From positions 291,640,604-291,704,603 of the forward strand of contig NC_057814.1 of assembly GCF_018294505.1 (NCBI RefSeq): DNA of 64,000 nucleotides, in the 5' to 3' direction. Position numbers and translations under genes: made by a program. Shown here one piece after another: positions 10,394 to 21,851 of the stretch (positions are counted from its first letter, which is position 1; each line of letters opens with the position of its first letter). The notes beneath the pieces were generated by a model. The model saw only the letters and a list, made by a program, of their open reading frames with translations. It did no database searches and was not told the DNA's origin. The stretch comes from Triticum aestivum. Lineage: Eukaryota; Streptophyta; Magnoliopsida; Poales; Poaceae.

Positions 10394-11975
10394 GTATTGG
10401 GTATGGGCACTCCCCTTGGCTTCCGCCAAGCTTGGGTGAGTTGCCCCAGTATTGTATCATCCCCTCTATCTTTTGCCTTTACTTATGTTTGTTCGATCAA
10501 TAGTTATCTTTTGCTTTCGATGAATAAAAATTTTGTTCGATCCTTTCTTTTCAAGAGTTTGCTTAGTGATCTATCCTTGTAATCGTGTGCGAGATATATA
10601 ATAAAGTTTAGTTTGAGTTTTTGCTTTCTTTACTTTCATGTTGCAATGAAAAGAAAGGAAATAAATAAAAATAAAGGAAATAGATGAAAAAGATCATATG
10701 CTAATCTTATGGTAGGTGATGACACCACATAAGGAAAAGTATAAGTAGAAAATTTTATTAGAGATTGACAAACATAGCATTGGTCAATGATGTAGTTCAT
10801 GAAAGAATTAATAAGGGAAGATAAGATTCACATATAAATTAACTATCCTAGAAATCTTTTGTGATTGTGAGCCCGCATCAAAATATTATATGCAAAATTA
10901 TTGACGTTCGACAAGGAAGACAACTTAATGATTTATGTTTGTTCATATTCACATAGAAGTTATATTTTCATAGATCCTTTAACATGTGGTGCTTTCCCCT
11001 ATCTTTGCTAGCCAAAAATTCCGCACTAAGTAGAGATACTACTTGTGCATCCAAAAACCCTTAAACCCTAATCTTATTTTCAAGAGTCCACCATACCTAC
11101 CTATGGATTAAGCAAGATCCCTCAAGTAAGTTGTCATCGGTGCAATAAGGCAATAAAAATTGCTTCTAAAGTGTGAGATCATTTAGTGTAAGAGAAAATT
11201 GAGCGTTGTACGAACTTTTGATGGCGACGAATAAAAGCGACAAACTGCATAATAAAGGTCGCTATCACAAGGGGCAATACAACGTGACGTTCTTTTGCAC
11301 TAAGGGGTTGAGCATACAAACAAATAAGCGCATGTCAACCTCTGCTTCCCTCTGCGAAGGGCCTATCTTTTACTTTTATGTATTTTACTTTTATGCAAAG
11401 AGTCAAAGTTTTTCTCTCTATTCCTTTTTATTTTCTCCTTTGGCAAGCATCATGTGGTGATGAAAGATCTAGGCACATATGTCCAGTTGAATATGGGTAG
11501 CATGAGTTATTATTGTTGACATCACCCTTGAGGTGAATAAGTTGGGAGGCGAAACTATAAGCCCCTATCTTTCTATGTGTCCGGCTGAAATGTTTTGCTC
11601 ATGTGTATGCGGTGAGTGTTAGCAATCATAGAAGACTATATGATGGTTGAGTATGTGGACTTGCCTAAAGGCTCCGATATGTGACCCTTCCTTAAAAGAT
11701 GATGAATTGTAGTTCCAAAGTTGACTGAGAACATAGTTTGTTGGTTTCTAATAGAGTTTATGCTTTATACTTCAATTGTGTGATGAATTGTTACTTGTTC
11801 ATGGGAAGTCTATGATAAAATTTCGATGATAAAAGTTTTATGTTTAATTTTTTTTGTTTTTATAATAATCAACATGATGCTTCTATCCCGTATTTTGTTT
11901 TTATCGACACCTCTATCTCTAAGCATGTGGACATGTTTTTCGATTTCGGTTTTCGCTTGAGGACAAGCGAGGTCT
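10394..11975 (+). other. 3' untranslated internal region of the Athila element
   Basis: About 1.6 kb of AT-rich sequence between the extra ORF and the polypurine tract. I see no protein motif or long conserved frame on either strand. Long non-coding 3' regions are usual in this lineage. Confidence 0.6.
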
Positions 11976-11989
11976 AAGCTTGGGGGAGT
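11976..11989 (+). other. polypurine tract
   Basis: AAGCTTGGGGGAGT immediately before the 3' LTR, the plus-strand primer of reverse transcription. The same tract appears inverted at 42308-42322. Confidence 0.85.
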
Positions 11990-13506
11990 TGATACGTCCA
12001 TTTTGCATCATGTTTTCCTACTGTTATTTATGACTTTTTTATGCATAATAATGCTTTTTGGAGTAATTCTAATGCCTTTTCTCTCATAATATGCAAGGTA
12101 CACACAAAGAGGGAGAATTCCGGCAGTTGGAAATCTGGACCTGGAAAAGCTACGTCAGGCTACCTATTCTGCACAACTCCAAACAAGCTGAAACTCCACG
12201 GAGATTTTTTATGAAATATTTGAGGAATATGGAGCAAATAAGTACCAGAGGGGCCACCCTGGTGAGCACAAGACACCAGGGCATGCCTGGGCCCCCAGGC
12301 GTGCCCTGGTGGGTTGTGCTCAGCCAGGCCCACCTCCGGTGCCCATCTTTTAGTATATAGGTCATTTTACCTAGAAAAAATAAGGAGAGGACTTTCGGGA
12401 CGGAGCACCGCCGTCTCAAGGCGGAACTTGGGCAAGCGGACTTTTGCCCTCCGACGGAGCGATTCCACCGGGGGAACTTCCCTCCCGGAGGGGGAAATCA
12501 TTGTCATCATCATCACCAACAACTCTCCCATATTGGGGAGGGCAATCTCTATAAACATCTTCAACGACACCATCTCAACTCAGACCCTAGTTCATCTCTT
12601 CTGTTCAATCTTGTTACCGGAACTATAGATTGGTGCTTGTGGGTGACTAGTAGTGTTGATTACATCTTGTAGTTGATTACTATATGGTTTATTTGGTGGA
12701 AGATTATATGTTCAGATCCATTATGCTATTTAATACCCCTCTGATCTTGAGCATGATTATCATTTGTGAGTAGTTACTCTTGTTCTTGAGGTCACGGGAG
12801 AAATCATGTTGCAAGTAATCATGTGAACTTGATGTGTGTTCGATATTTTGATAGTATGTATGTTGTGATTCCCTTAGTGGTGTCATGTGAACGTCGACTA
12901 CATGACACTTCACCATATTTGGGCCTAATGGAATGCATTGTGGAGTAGTTATTACATGATGGGTTGCGAGAGTGACAGAAGCTTAAACCCTAGTTTATGC
13001 ACTATTCCGTAAGGGGCCGATTGGCTCCAAAAGTTTAATGCTATGGTTAGAATTTATTCTTAATACTTTTCTCGTAGTTGCGGATGCTTGTGAGAGGGTT
13101 AATCATAAGTAGGAGGTTTGTTCAAGTTAGAACAGCACCTAAGCACCAGTCCACCCACAAATCAAATTATCAAAGTAGCGAACACAAATCGAACCAACAT
13201 GATAAAAGTGACTAGATGAAATTCATGTGTGCCCTCAAGAACGCTTTGCTTACTATAAGAGACCGTTTTGGCCTGTCCTTTGCCTCAAAGGGATTGGTCT
13301 ACCTTGATGCACTTATGTTACTACTACCGTTACTTGCTCGTTACAAATTATCTTGCTATCAAACTACTCTGTTACTTACAATTTCAACACTTGCAGACAT
13401 TACCTTGCTAAAAACCACTTGTCATTTCCTTCTTCTCCTCGTTGGGTTCGACACTCTTACTTATCGAAAAGAGCTACAATTGATCCCATATACTTGTGGG
13501 TCATCA
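11990..13506 (+). repeat. 3' LTR (1517 bp)
   Basis: TGATACGTCC...GGGTCATCA, matching the 5' LTR end to end except for the missing inverted arm. GC-rich palindrome at about 12257-12327, TATATAG at 12354-12360. Confidence 0.93.
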
Positions 13507-13511
13507 ATCCA
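13507..13511. repeat. target-site duplication, right (ATCCA)
   Basis: Mate of 3105-3109. Confidence 0.95.
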
Positions 13512-14467
13512 TACATAAGTGAAGGACGGGAAATAGGTTGGGACAGATAGAGAGAGAGGGGAGAGAGAGAGGGAGAGGGGTAGAGTGTTGTATGGGTGAT
13601 GGAGTTGCTTCTCGAAGATGGTGGGAGAGGCCTACTAGACAAACTGAGGGTAGAACTTCAATATTATCAATAAGAGTGGGGACGTGTTTCTGTGTGTGCG
13701 TGTGCATGATAGATGTGTCGAGAGGCATGCATGGATGGTGAAGGGGGACCATGTGTTTGGTAAGCAGACCTAACTAGATCGGTAGATCAATTGTTGTGTG
13801 TCGGAGGAAGGGGGAGACATAACTAATGAGGTAGATTGATCGGTGCATGGGGAAAATGAGTTATAACAACCTAGCTAGCTATATGTATAGCGGGAGATTG
13901 GTCGGTGTACATCCATTTGTTAGAGGCAAATAAGGCCCAGTGAGACGGATAGACAGAGAGAATGGAGCTAGGAGGTGGTGCGAGAGGCCTACTAGCTAGA
14001 TAGGGGAGGAGTGTGCGATTGTGATATCGATGAAAAGAGGGGCGAGAGTTTACAGGTGTGTGGGACCGTATGAGAGACACAAGGCATGGACACAGAAAGT
14101 TGGAGATGGAAGGTTTGTGTGTATGTGGTAGGCAGACATCGCTGGAGAGGTTTATCGATCGGTGTGTGTCAGAAAGGAGTTGTGGAGACCGTGGGAGAAC
14201 GACCTAAAGAAAAAAAAATGGATGTGCGCGATGGATAGAATGCTGAGGGAGGGGGAGGGCAAGGAGGGCGTGCGCCTGCATGAGAGAAAGTTAGTGCTAG
14301 CTACAAAGGTTAGAGGATTGTGTGGGTGTAAGAAACTAACAAAGATCATAATTGGATATGAAAGTGGATTTATATATTTGAATAGGAGGTCATAGTGTTA
14401 TTAACATATGCATGCATGAATATAGCGGTGATACGCGTGGTGTGGTTTTGGACATGTTATACCATAA
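13512..14467. other. intergenic, purine-rich stretch
   Basis: No gene visible. A GA-rich run (about 13545-13580, GAGAGAGGGGAGAGAGAGA type) and loosely repeated phrases such as GAGAGGCCTACTAG and GATCGGT suggest degenerate short-repeat DNA. Confidence 0.4.
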
Positions 14468-14690
14468 TGTGATAATGTGTGGTGTTTGCAACTCACAGCT
14501 AAATATCGAACAATCTAAACCATATTATACATCAAACAATCTCACATTTTATTTGAATTTGTGATAATGTGTGGCGTTTGCAGCTCACAACTAAATATCG
14601 AACAATCTAAACCATACTATATATCGAACAATCTCACATTTTATTTGAATTTGTGATAATGTGTGGCGTTTGCAACTCGCATCTAAATAC
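14468..14690. repeat. 92-bp tandem repeat, about 2.4 copies
   Basis: TGTGATAATGTGTGG begins at 14468, 14560 and 14652, an exact 92-bp spacing. The third copy breaks off after about 39 bp. Copies differ by a few substitutions. Confidence 0.9.
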
Positions 14691-14914
14691 TTGTAGGCGT
14701 AGGGGCGGGGCACCATACATTATGTGATAAACACATTATACATATGAGACATGGTTTAGATTATGAAGATCTAGCTAGAGCTTGAAATGTACGGTGATTT
14801 GAAGTCAACATAAAGTGGATTCGAAAAATCGAGTTCGAGTTCATATAGTACACATAGTTCATATCTAACTCGGCAGTAATTATGTGGTGTGCTGTGAAGA
14901 TAATACACAAACAA

Positions 14915-15037
14915 TGGTTTAACTTGCCAATAATTATGATTGTAGATCTTATTAAAATAGAGAAATGAATTCAAATGGTTTAACTTCACAACAATCATGA
15001 GTGTAGATCTTATTCAAATAGAGAAATGAATTCAAAT
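14915..15037. repeat. 61-bp tandem repeat, two copies
   Basis: TGGTTTAACTT...GAATTCAAA is repeated with a 61-bp period (14915 and 14976). Both copies contain GTAGATCTTATT and ATAGAGAAATGAATTC. Confidence 0.85.
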
Positions 15038-15358
15038 TTAGTCCATATTGAAGCGGTAGTATATACATTTGGAATGCACTAAAACGTTCATTTGAGTAGC
15101 AGGTTGCATGCATTATACACGTAGCAAAATATTTTAATTGAACATAACATGAATTCAAAGTTTTGAATGGCATTTTTAGTGCAAATTGATTTGGTACAGT
15201 ACACGGGACTAGACTCTCTTGTGTGGTGCGAACTGATTTCTTTTTGTTTTTTCGTCGAGGGAAGTGCGAATTGATTTTGTACAGTACACATTAGGCTTGT
15301 CCGTAAATTTCAACCGCGCCTTGTTACCCCGAAATATTTAAGATATATCTTTGTCTCG
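15038..15358. other. intergenic, nothing recognised
   Basis: AT-rich sequence with a short direct repeat (GAATTGATTT or AATTGATTTGG next to ACAGTACAC, near 15184 and 15268). No coding signal on either strand. Confidence 0.4.
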
Positions 15359-16140
15359 TTGTGCTCCAAAAACTCCCTCCATCTCAACCCGCGCCTTGCT
15401 ATCCCAAAATTACAACACACGCGAAAACTCCACCTCCTGCGAAATCCCGACTCGCGAAATGCCCGTGATACCCCTGAATCGAAAGAACCGCCTAGATCAA
15501 ATCAGTGGGGGTACTTCCGTAACTTACCCCACATGATGGACAAGCGCGTCCCTAAGCCATGGTTCCCCCTCCCATCCCATCTGCCCACCCATTCGTACAC
15601 CGAGGCCACAAAAACCCGCAAAGCCCCACACACTCCTCCGTCTGCCACCCGGCCGGAGCCTCTTCCCCAACGACGTCGTCCATAACAACGCCTCGACGTC
15701 CCTCATCCACCACACCAGATGAGGATCCTTTGTCGATCTCGTCATCCCGCCAGTTCAACCACCCATCCTCCACCTCCAAGGAACGGCCCCGACGTTCCCC
15801 TCGTCTTTCGCGCCACCTCCATTCCCACACCGCCGTCTTCCCCTGCACCACGGGAAGAGCAGCGTCATCACCGATTCCTTGGTTGAAGCTGAGGCCTAAT
15901 CAGCGCCGGCAAAGACGTTCTACACTAATCGCCACATTTTCATCTTGATTCGATCTCACGGTGCTGCCGGTGCTCGGTCTCGAGCCGACATGGCGCGGCT
16001 CCATCCACGGCGGCGTCGCCGGCCACTTCCTCCACGGTGTCACTCCCTCGGCGGCGACGTCCACATCAGTAGGAGCTGCTGCTGCTTTGGCTCTTGGTCG
16101 CACTGCTGCTCTGCTCTTGCTCTCGGTCCCCTGCCTGGTC

Positions 16141-16230
16141 TGCTCTTGCTCTTGCTTGCGCTGCTGCTCTCGCTCTTGCTCTTGCTTGCGCTGCCGCTCT
16201 CGCTCTTGCTCTTGCTTGCGCTGCTACTCT
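16141..16230 (+). repeat. 30-bp tandem repeat, three copies
   Basis: TGCTCTTGCTCTTGCTTGCG-type units recur exactly every 30 bp (CTTGCTTGCG at 16151, 16181, 16211). One frame encodes a ten-residue Ala/Leu/Cys repeat, so the period is frame-preserving. Confidence 0.9.
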
Positions 16231-16375
16231 ACTTTTGTGCATGCTGCTGCACGAGCAGCAGATCCTACTCTCGCTCGAGCCCCTGCAGCTGCTACCCGAG
16301 ATGCTGCTACATGACCAGCTGCCTCGGCTCTCGCATGCGCTGCTGCTGCTACTACTTTTATGCTACTTGTGCATT

Positions 16376-16473
16376 CAGTTTCGACAGTAAAAATTAGTTT
16401 CGACGGCAAAATTCATTTTTGACAGTTAAATTCAGTTTCGATAGTTAAATTCAGTTTGGATAGTTAAGTTCAG
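16376..16473 (+). repeat. about 20-bp tandem repeat, about five copies
   Basis: Degenerate units of the form AGTTTCGATAGTTAAATTC follow one another, e.g. CAGTTTCGACAGTAAA, TTTTTGACAGTTAAATTC and CAGTTTGGATAGTTAA. Confidence 0.75.
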
Positions 16474-16590
16474 AGATGAGCGGCTGATGTATTTTACATC
16501 TAGCACTTTGTGGTTATGTATTTTACGTCATCTATTGGAGATGCTATTAGAATTCCACTCAGGTTAACGTTGTCTCTCTTGTCCTGTTTC

Positions 16591-16778
16591 AGCCTCGCCG
16601 TCGTACAACTCAGCGGAGCTGCTCCAACGACGAAACCCTCCATCACAACAGAGCGGTACCCCGGGCTCCATCTCTAGACGCCTAAGATCTTCTTCCCCTC
16701 CTCTGACAGCCAAATCAACTGGAGCATCCTCACCGACCAACCCAATCACACTGAGATCGACATGGCTTCGCCAAAGAG
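16591..16778 (+). repeat. duplicated exon, first copy (second at 17583-17779)
   Basis: After a pyrimidine tract and CAG, the segment reads open in one frame (SPSYNSAELLQRRNPPS...WLRQR) and ends AAAGAG|GTGTAC. The segment at 17583-17779 has the same landmarks (CAGCTGCTCCAA, CTCAGATCTTCTTCCCC, AGGAGAG|GTCGCA) but a TGA in the corresponding frame. This looks like exon duplication followed by decay. Confidence 0.5.
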
Positions 16779-18429
16779 GTGTACACTTGTTGCATCTCTT
16801 TTTTACTCTACATGTTATATATATTGTCCACTGAGCACAGTAGTAACGTGAAATACGATTAGTTTCTTCTACTATATATGACAAGCAGTGAGGTACCAGG
16901 CAACCTAGCTATCCGTGATGGACTCTCTTGAACACCATCATTATTTATCTCTGCGCGTTTGAGCTATGCATTTATAGATGCGCCTGGGAGTTGAGCTAGT
17001 AGGGCAGTGGCCTGGGTCCAAAGTAGTAGAAGTAGCACAAAAACACTTTTTGAGTGTAGGCTTTTCCCTGCTCAAGCCTGCCTACTAGAATCGCCAGTGC
17101 TTGAAAGGAAAAGTGAAGGAAAAACATAGGAACTGGAAAGTTTCCTATGGTACTACTATTCATGCATTTGGTTCAAAGGAATGGAGCAAAGGAAAACTGT
17201 AGGATTTGTTCCTTTAGTGTCTCCTTGAAAGAAAAACCGTAGGACTTTTAATATCCACTTGTCCTCCTTTTCAAATTCCTATTCATGAAGCACAAAACTG
17301 AGAAATAGTAGCCTAATAGCATTATAATCGTACATTTTCTTGTGGTTTGACTTAATCTCACCATGCTTCTTTGCATCCTGTGATCTTCCAATTCTTGTGA
17401 ACCAAACACCCAGATTGGCAGAAATCATGTGTTTTTAAATTCTCTGTTTTGCACGTGCATTCCTATCCTATTACTGTGTATTTCCTATCCCTGCATTGTT
17501 AGAATCCTCCAATTCAAAAGAGCCCTTACAAAATTACTTATCTTACATATAGTTGTCAAAGAAAACCTTATGTGGTTTGTCCCGGTCCTGCTGCGCCGTC
17601 GTCCACCCCAGCTCAGCTGCTCCAATGACAGAAGGGTCCACCACAGCAGGAATCCGGCCTCCAGAATGTCTTTCACGGCCTCAGATCTTCTTCCCCGCCG
17701 CCGGCAACCACGACAACTGCATTACCATCATCAACTGAGCAGATGACCTCGACGACTACACGGGTCTGCAGGAGAGGTCGCACTCTTTCATGTTTGCTTA
17801 CGTTATGCATCACTTAATATTGCATGTTACTTCATCGTCCTGTTCACCAATTAGACTATGAGTCAGCTCCAAACTAATGCTCAAACTTGAGTTTTTAAAT
17901 GGTTGTGGGGTACATATCGGGGCCACAATCAATAGTATCTATCTACTATCTGGTTAATCTCTGGTGTCTACTACGAGTTTCATGTTGGGTGGGAAACAAA
18001 TAGTAAAGAAGCCATTATCTGTATTTTTTAACTAAAGCCATTATTTGCCTGCTATCATTGGTTTTGGGTCTATCCATAGGTTGCTACCATCACTCTGGAT
18101 TTCTGCATGCACTCCTTGCAAAATCTCACTATGTTTTATTCCTATGCATGTCAGTTATTGTACACAATGGAACTGAATATGTAGAGCAAGAGAGACGAGC
18201 CTTGCATGGCAATAAAATTTCATGCAGATGTTGCTCCATGGTGGGCGCAAAGGCAGCCCCCTCCACCCATTTCGGATTGTAATCAAGAGGAACATAACTG
18301 TTCTGAGGGGGATTCTGAAGGAGAAGACCACTCCTATTTACCCCCTGAGGTCTTCGCTCTAACTTGGCATGCTGATGTTGGTAATATCATGAATATGGTG
18401 CCTTGCATTGCTTACTTTATACATCAAAT

Positions 18430-19100
18430 ATGTCATCTGCTTAGTTTAGACATGCTTTATGTGAATGCCATATGTTTAGTTTCTTTATCGTATATGTGAA
18501 TTATGCAACACCATCTTGTTTAGCCAGGCATCATATATGTGAATTTTGCAATTCCATCCTGCTTAGCCAGTCATCTTATATGTGAATTATATCATGCCAT
18601 CCTTTTTTCATTACGTATTACATTTGTCAGCAATGTTAGTACATTCAACTACTCTTCGTGTGCATCAGCCATTTGACACTGTGATGGAAAATTCTGGAGT
18701 GAAAACAAGGTCTTCAGAGCAGACTATGCTATCTGATAAAGCGCATATCTCGCTGGTTACGGATAGCTCCTCAGAGGAGGATACAGAGATAGATGGCTAG
18801 TCCTCTTTCCCCTCGAGGTGTATTCTCTAACTTGGCAGGGTTATGTTGCTCATACCGTGCGTATGGTGTCTTGCATTGCTATGTCATTTGATTAGTTTAG
18901 ACATGCTTTGTGTGAATGCCACATGTTTAGTGTCTAATTACCATATATGTGAATTATGCAATGCCATCTTGTTGCAAGACATTATATATGTGAATTATGC
19001 AATGCTATCTTGTTGCAAGGCATTATATATGTGAATTATGCAATGACATGTTGTTTAGCCAATCATCATATATGTGAATTATGTCATGTTATCCTTTTTT
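18430..19100 (+). repeat. intron-located minisatellite
   Basis: Repeated units of roughly 40-45 bp around ATATATGTGAATTATGCAAT and GCCATCTTGTTTAGCC or GTTGCAAGGCATT. They occur at about 18490-18600 and again, more regularly, at 18940-19090; more diverged relatives extend to about 19800. Confidence 0.75.
18663..18800 (+). repeat. exon repeated in several copies
   Basis: CATCAGCCATTTGA...GTGATGGAA opens this copy; relatives start near 19157 and 19884, and the tail (GAGGAGGAT...CAGTCCTATTTCCCCC-like) also occurs at about 18310-18350. Encoded residues are acidic/Ser-rich (SSEEDTEID). The copy at 19157 has a TAG where this one reads through. Spacing of 500-700 bp includes the minisatellite intron, so the duplicated unit was exon plus intron. 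Confidence 0.6.
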
Positions 19101-20913
19101 TGTATTACGTGTTCCATTTGTCGACAATGTTTGTATATTCAACTACTCTTCCTGTGCATCAGCCATTTGAAGCGGTGATGGAAGTATCTGGAGTGAAAAC
19201 AAGGTATTCAGAGTAGACAATGCTACCTGCTGAAGCAGACATCTTGCTGGTTACAGATAGCTTCTCAGAGGAGGATTCAGAGACTGATGACCAGTCCTAT
19301 TTCCCCCTGAGGTCTATGCTCAAACTTGGTAGGGTTATATTACTCATGTCATGCATGTTGTCTTGCATTGCTTAGTTTTTACAGCATATATGTGATTGCC
19401 ATCTGCTTACTTGCTTAATATATAAATCATATATTTGAATTATATCATGCCATCAGGTTTACATAGACAACATACATTTGAATTATCGCATGCCAACCCA
19501 TTTAATAAAGACATCATATAGTTATATCATCTCATACTGTTTAGTGTTTACAGTCATCATATTTTGAATTATGTCATTCTATCCGTGAATTATATCATGC
19601 TATCATGTTTCCATAGGCGGCATGTATGTGAATTATGGCATGTCAACCTATTTAATAAACAAACTATATAGTTATATCATGTCATCCTGTTTACATAGTC
19701 ATCATATTTTGAACTATGTCTTTCAATCCTTTTTAGTTAGCCATCATATATGTGAAATTGTGTCATGCTATCATGTTTGGTTAGACAACATAAATGTGAA
19801 TTATTTCATGCCCTCTTTTATTCCCCACTATCCATTGCACTTGTCTATCATACAATGTATGTACATTCAATTATTTTTGTTGTTTATCAGCCATTTGAAT
19901 TGGAGAGGGTGATGGCAGTATCTAAGGGAGTAACAACACGATCTTCAGAAAAGATAGTGTTACCAGTCGATGCAGATAGAACCACGGTTGTACTTGCCCA
20001 AGAACCAGCCCCACCACACATAACCCAGACTCGCGCAGATTGTACCCCTACCCAGTTGGACAGAGAACCAGCTACACCCCTTCTAGCCCCAACCCCAGCA
20101 GATAGTAACCCACCAGTTCCAGTTGACACAACACTGTCTCCACCATAGAGCACCCAAACACGAGCAGTTAGTAAGGCAACTGCAGTGCCCAAAGCACGAG
20201 GACCACCACTCCAAATCCCAACTCAACGCTTAAAGTAGAAGAAGAATTGTTCTCAGGTCAGGTCTGTAGCTATGGTTCATACTCCTTTGCTCTTGCATCA
20301 CTGTATTTACTCATACCAACTATTTTCAAATTTGAAGGATGGAATTGAAACTCCAATGGCGCAACAGGTATGTTTTAAACATGTTTCTTTAACTCGTTTG
20401 CTATTGTAACTTGCTCTATGTTGATTTTAGTTTCAATTGAATAAACAGTTATGTTCTCATGTCATGCACATTACAAGTGTTGTTATTGCTCTATAGTTTC
20501 CCACACTTATATTTTGTCTATTCTGCTTTGTCTTGAACAAATATTATTTGAACTGTGTCTCTATCTTGATTTGGCAGCAAAAACTAGAATGCTATAGACC
20601 ATACACTGACCATGGTAAATAAATATATGTTTGTTTCATGCGGTTATCCTGTCCACTTTACTACTGAACTGATTTACCAAAATGAGTTTCATATACAACA
20701 TGGTAAACCTGTGATGTGTCTGCCTGTTTCTCATTTAGAATGCGGACAAAATATTGGAGAATAGTACCCCGTTATGCAATGGTAAAGGACGTAATGCAGA
20801 TAAGGTTCAAGATAGTGAGATATCCCTGTTGGTCTCCAAGAAAGCTAATAAAAACTATCTTGACAATAGTGAGACAACCCAAAAGTCATGTCTTGATGTA
20901 GTCTTCGAACTCG

Positions 20914-21141
20914 TTGCGTGAATCAGTTCGTCTTCTTGAGTCTCGACTTCATGTTGAAATACATCGATTAGATGTGCTGCGACACGAAGCCGAAGGACTG
21001 AGGAAGTCCCTGCAGGATTCAGATGCATACTTTCTGGTGCAACAGCAAGCGCTGGAGTATTTAAGCGCCAAACAAGAGAAAGTTAATAAGCTTGCTAACC
21101 ATCTTGCCAGCATTATGGGTACCCAGGATATTGTTTCTTGA
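20914..21141 (+). pseudogene. last exon of the gene-like locus: coiled-coil segment
   Basis: An open 75-codon stretch with strong heptad character (SVRLLESRLHVEIHRLDVL, then KSLQDSDAYFLVQQQALEYL and KQEKVNKLANHLASIMG), ending at TGA 21139-21141. The preceding segment (NADKILENSTPLCNG) is open in a different frame, so a splice or frameshift lies between. Function unknown. Confidence 0.45.
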
Positions 21142-21440
21142 GCTCTTCTGAAGTTGTTTCAGTTCTGGACTTATTTTGTTGCGGCGTTTATTTGCACTGG
21201 TCACCAACTTTGACAACCAGTGTATTTGATATGCTGCTTTGTTCCGTATATTTGCACTGGTGGCGAACTTTGAAGCCCAGTGGATGTAATATGTGTAATA
21301 GCCATGATATCCTAGCGTAAGTTGCTTGCTTATTTATTTCCTTGTTGTCTTGTTTATTTGTTTGCTTGTAGTCAGTGCAGTTCTTTTTTCGTGGTTTCTT
21401 AGTGGCCGCAATAACCTATTTTTTAAAACTAGGCCACAAT
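21142..21440 (+). other. 3' flank of the gene-like locus
   Basis: Contains a direct repeat of TATTTGCACTGGT..CGAACTTTGA at 21189 and 21249 (60-bp spacing). No further coding sequence. Confidence 0.4.
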
Positions 21441-21846
21441 AACCATGGGCTACATATTTACTGCAATGACCATGGGCCTCCTACGGGTCGTAGAAACAAT
21501 GGACCTTCTACGGGCCGTAGAAACAATGGGCCTTCGACGGGCCGTTGCATGAATGGGCCTTCTACGGGCCATATGATCGATTGGCCAAACACGGGCCAAT
21601 AAAAGACCGCATTATGGGCCGTAAACGCACTAGAGTTTGAATCATCCATTCATGGGCTGACCATAACGGGCCATCATTAATCGACCGCATTTGATGATGC
21701 TATGAAAACGGCCCAACGGATTAATGGGCCACAAACGGGCCGACTGTAACAACGGGCTGAATTTGGACCACAAGCAGAAAAGGCCAGTAACACGCCGTAA
21801 GTAACCGAATGCTGGAAATGAGCCCTGAGAAGGCCGAAAGATAATA

Positions 21847-21851
21847 CGGGT
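21847..21851. repeat. target-site duplication, left (CGGGT)
   Basis: CGGGT before the LTR at 21852, repeated at 32958-32962 after the LTR ending at 32957. Confidence 0.95.

Larger units (their letters stand above)
3110..13506 (+). mobile_element. Athila-lineage Ty3/gypsy element, complete but decayed
   Basis: A 10.4-kb insertion bounded by LTRs (3110-4704 and 11990-13506) and a perfect 5-bp duplication ATCCA. Internal order is PBS, gag, protease, RT, RNase H, integrase, an extra ORF, a long untranslated region and the polypurine tract. The protease core CDIGASVSAIP and the RT segment VPKKGGITV are typical of the Athila lineage, and the tRNA-Asp-type PBS agrees. The LTR start TGATACGTCC and the TTGGGGGAGT tract resemble Triticeae families such as Sabrina/WHAM; the exact family name is my guess. 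Gag-pol carries three nonsense codons and several frameshifts, so this copy is not autonomous. Confidence 0.93.
15359..21141 (+). pseudogene. decayed multi-exon gene-like locus, function unknown
   Basis: I do not recognise the protein. The plus strand shows exon-like, GC-balanced segments separated by AT-rich intron-like DNA. They are: a Pro/Ser/Arg-rich first segment (about 15359-15950), an Ala/Leu low-complexity segment (16090-16320), a Ser-rich exon ending at a GT donor (16591-16778) with a broken second copy (17583-17779), four related exons between 18200 and 19990, a Pro/Thr-rich segment ending TTLSPP (to about 20148), and a final coiled-coil exon (20914-21141). Several segments contain stops or need frame changes, so I call it a pseudogene. 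It leads directly into CACTA-type subterminal repeats, so it may be captured host sequence or accessory sequence of that transposon. Confidence 0.4.

Noticed and set aside
18430..19100. CRISPR-like array
   Set aside because: Repeats are degenerate, AT-rich and without unique spacers of constant length in a plant genome; it is a minisatellite.
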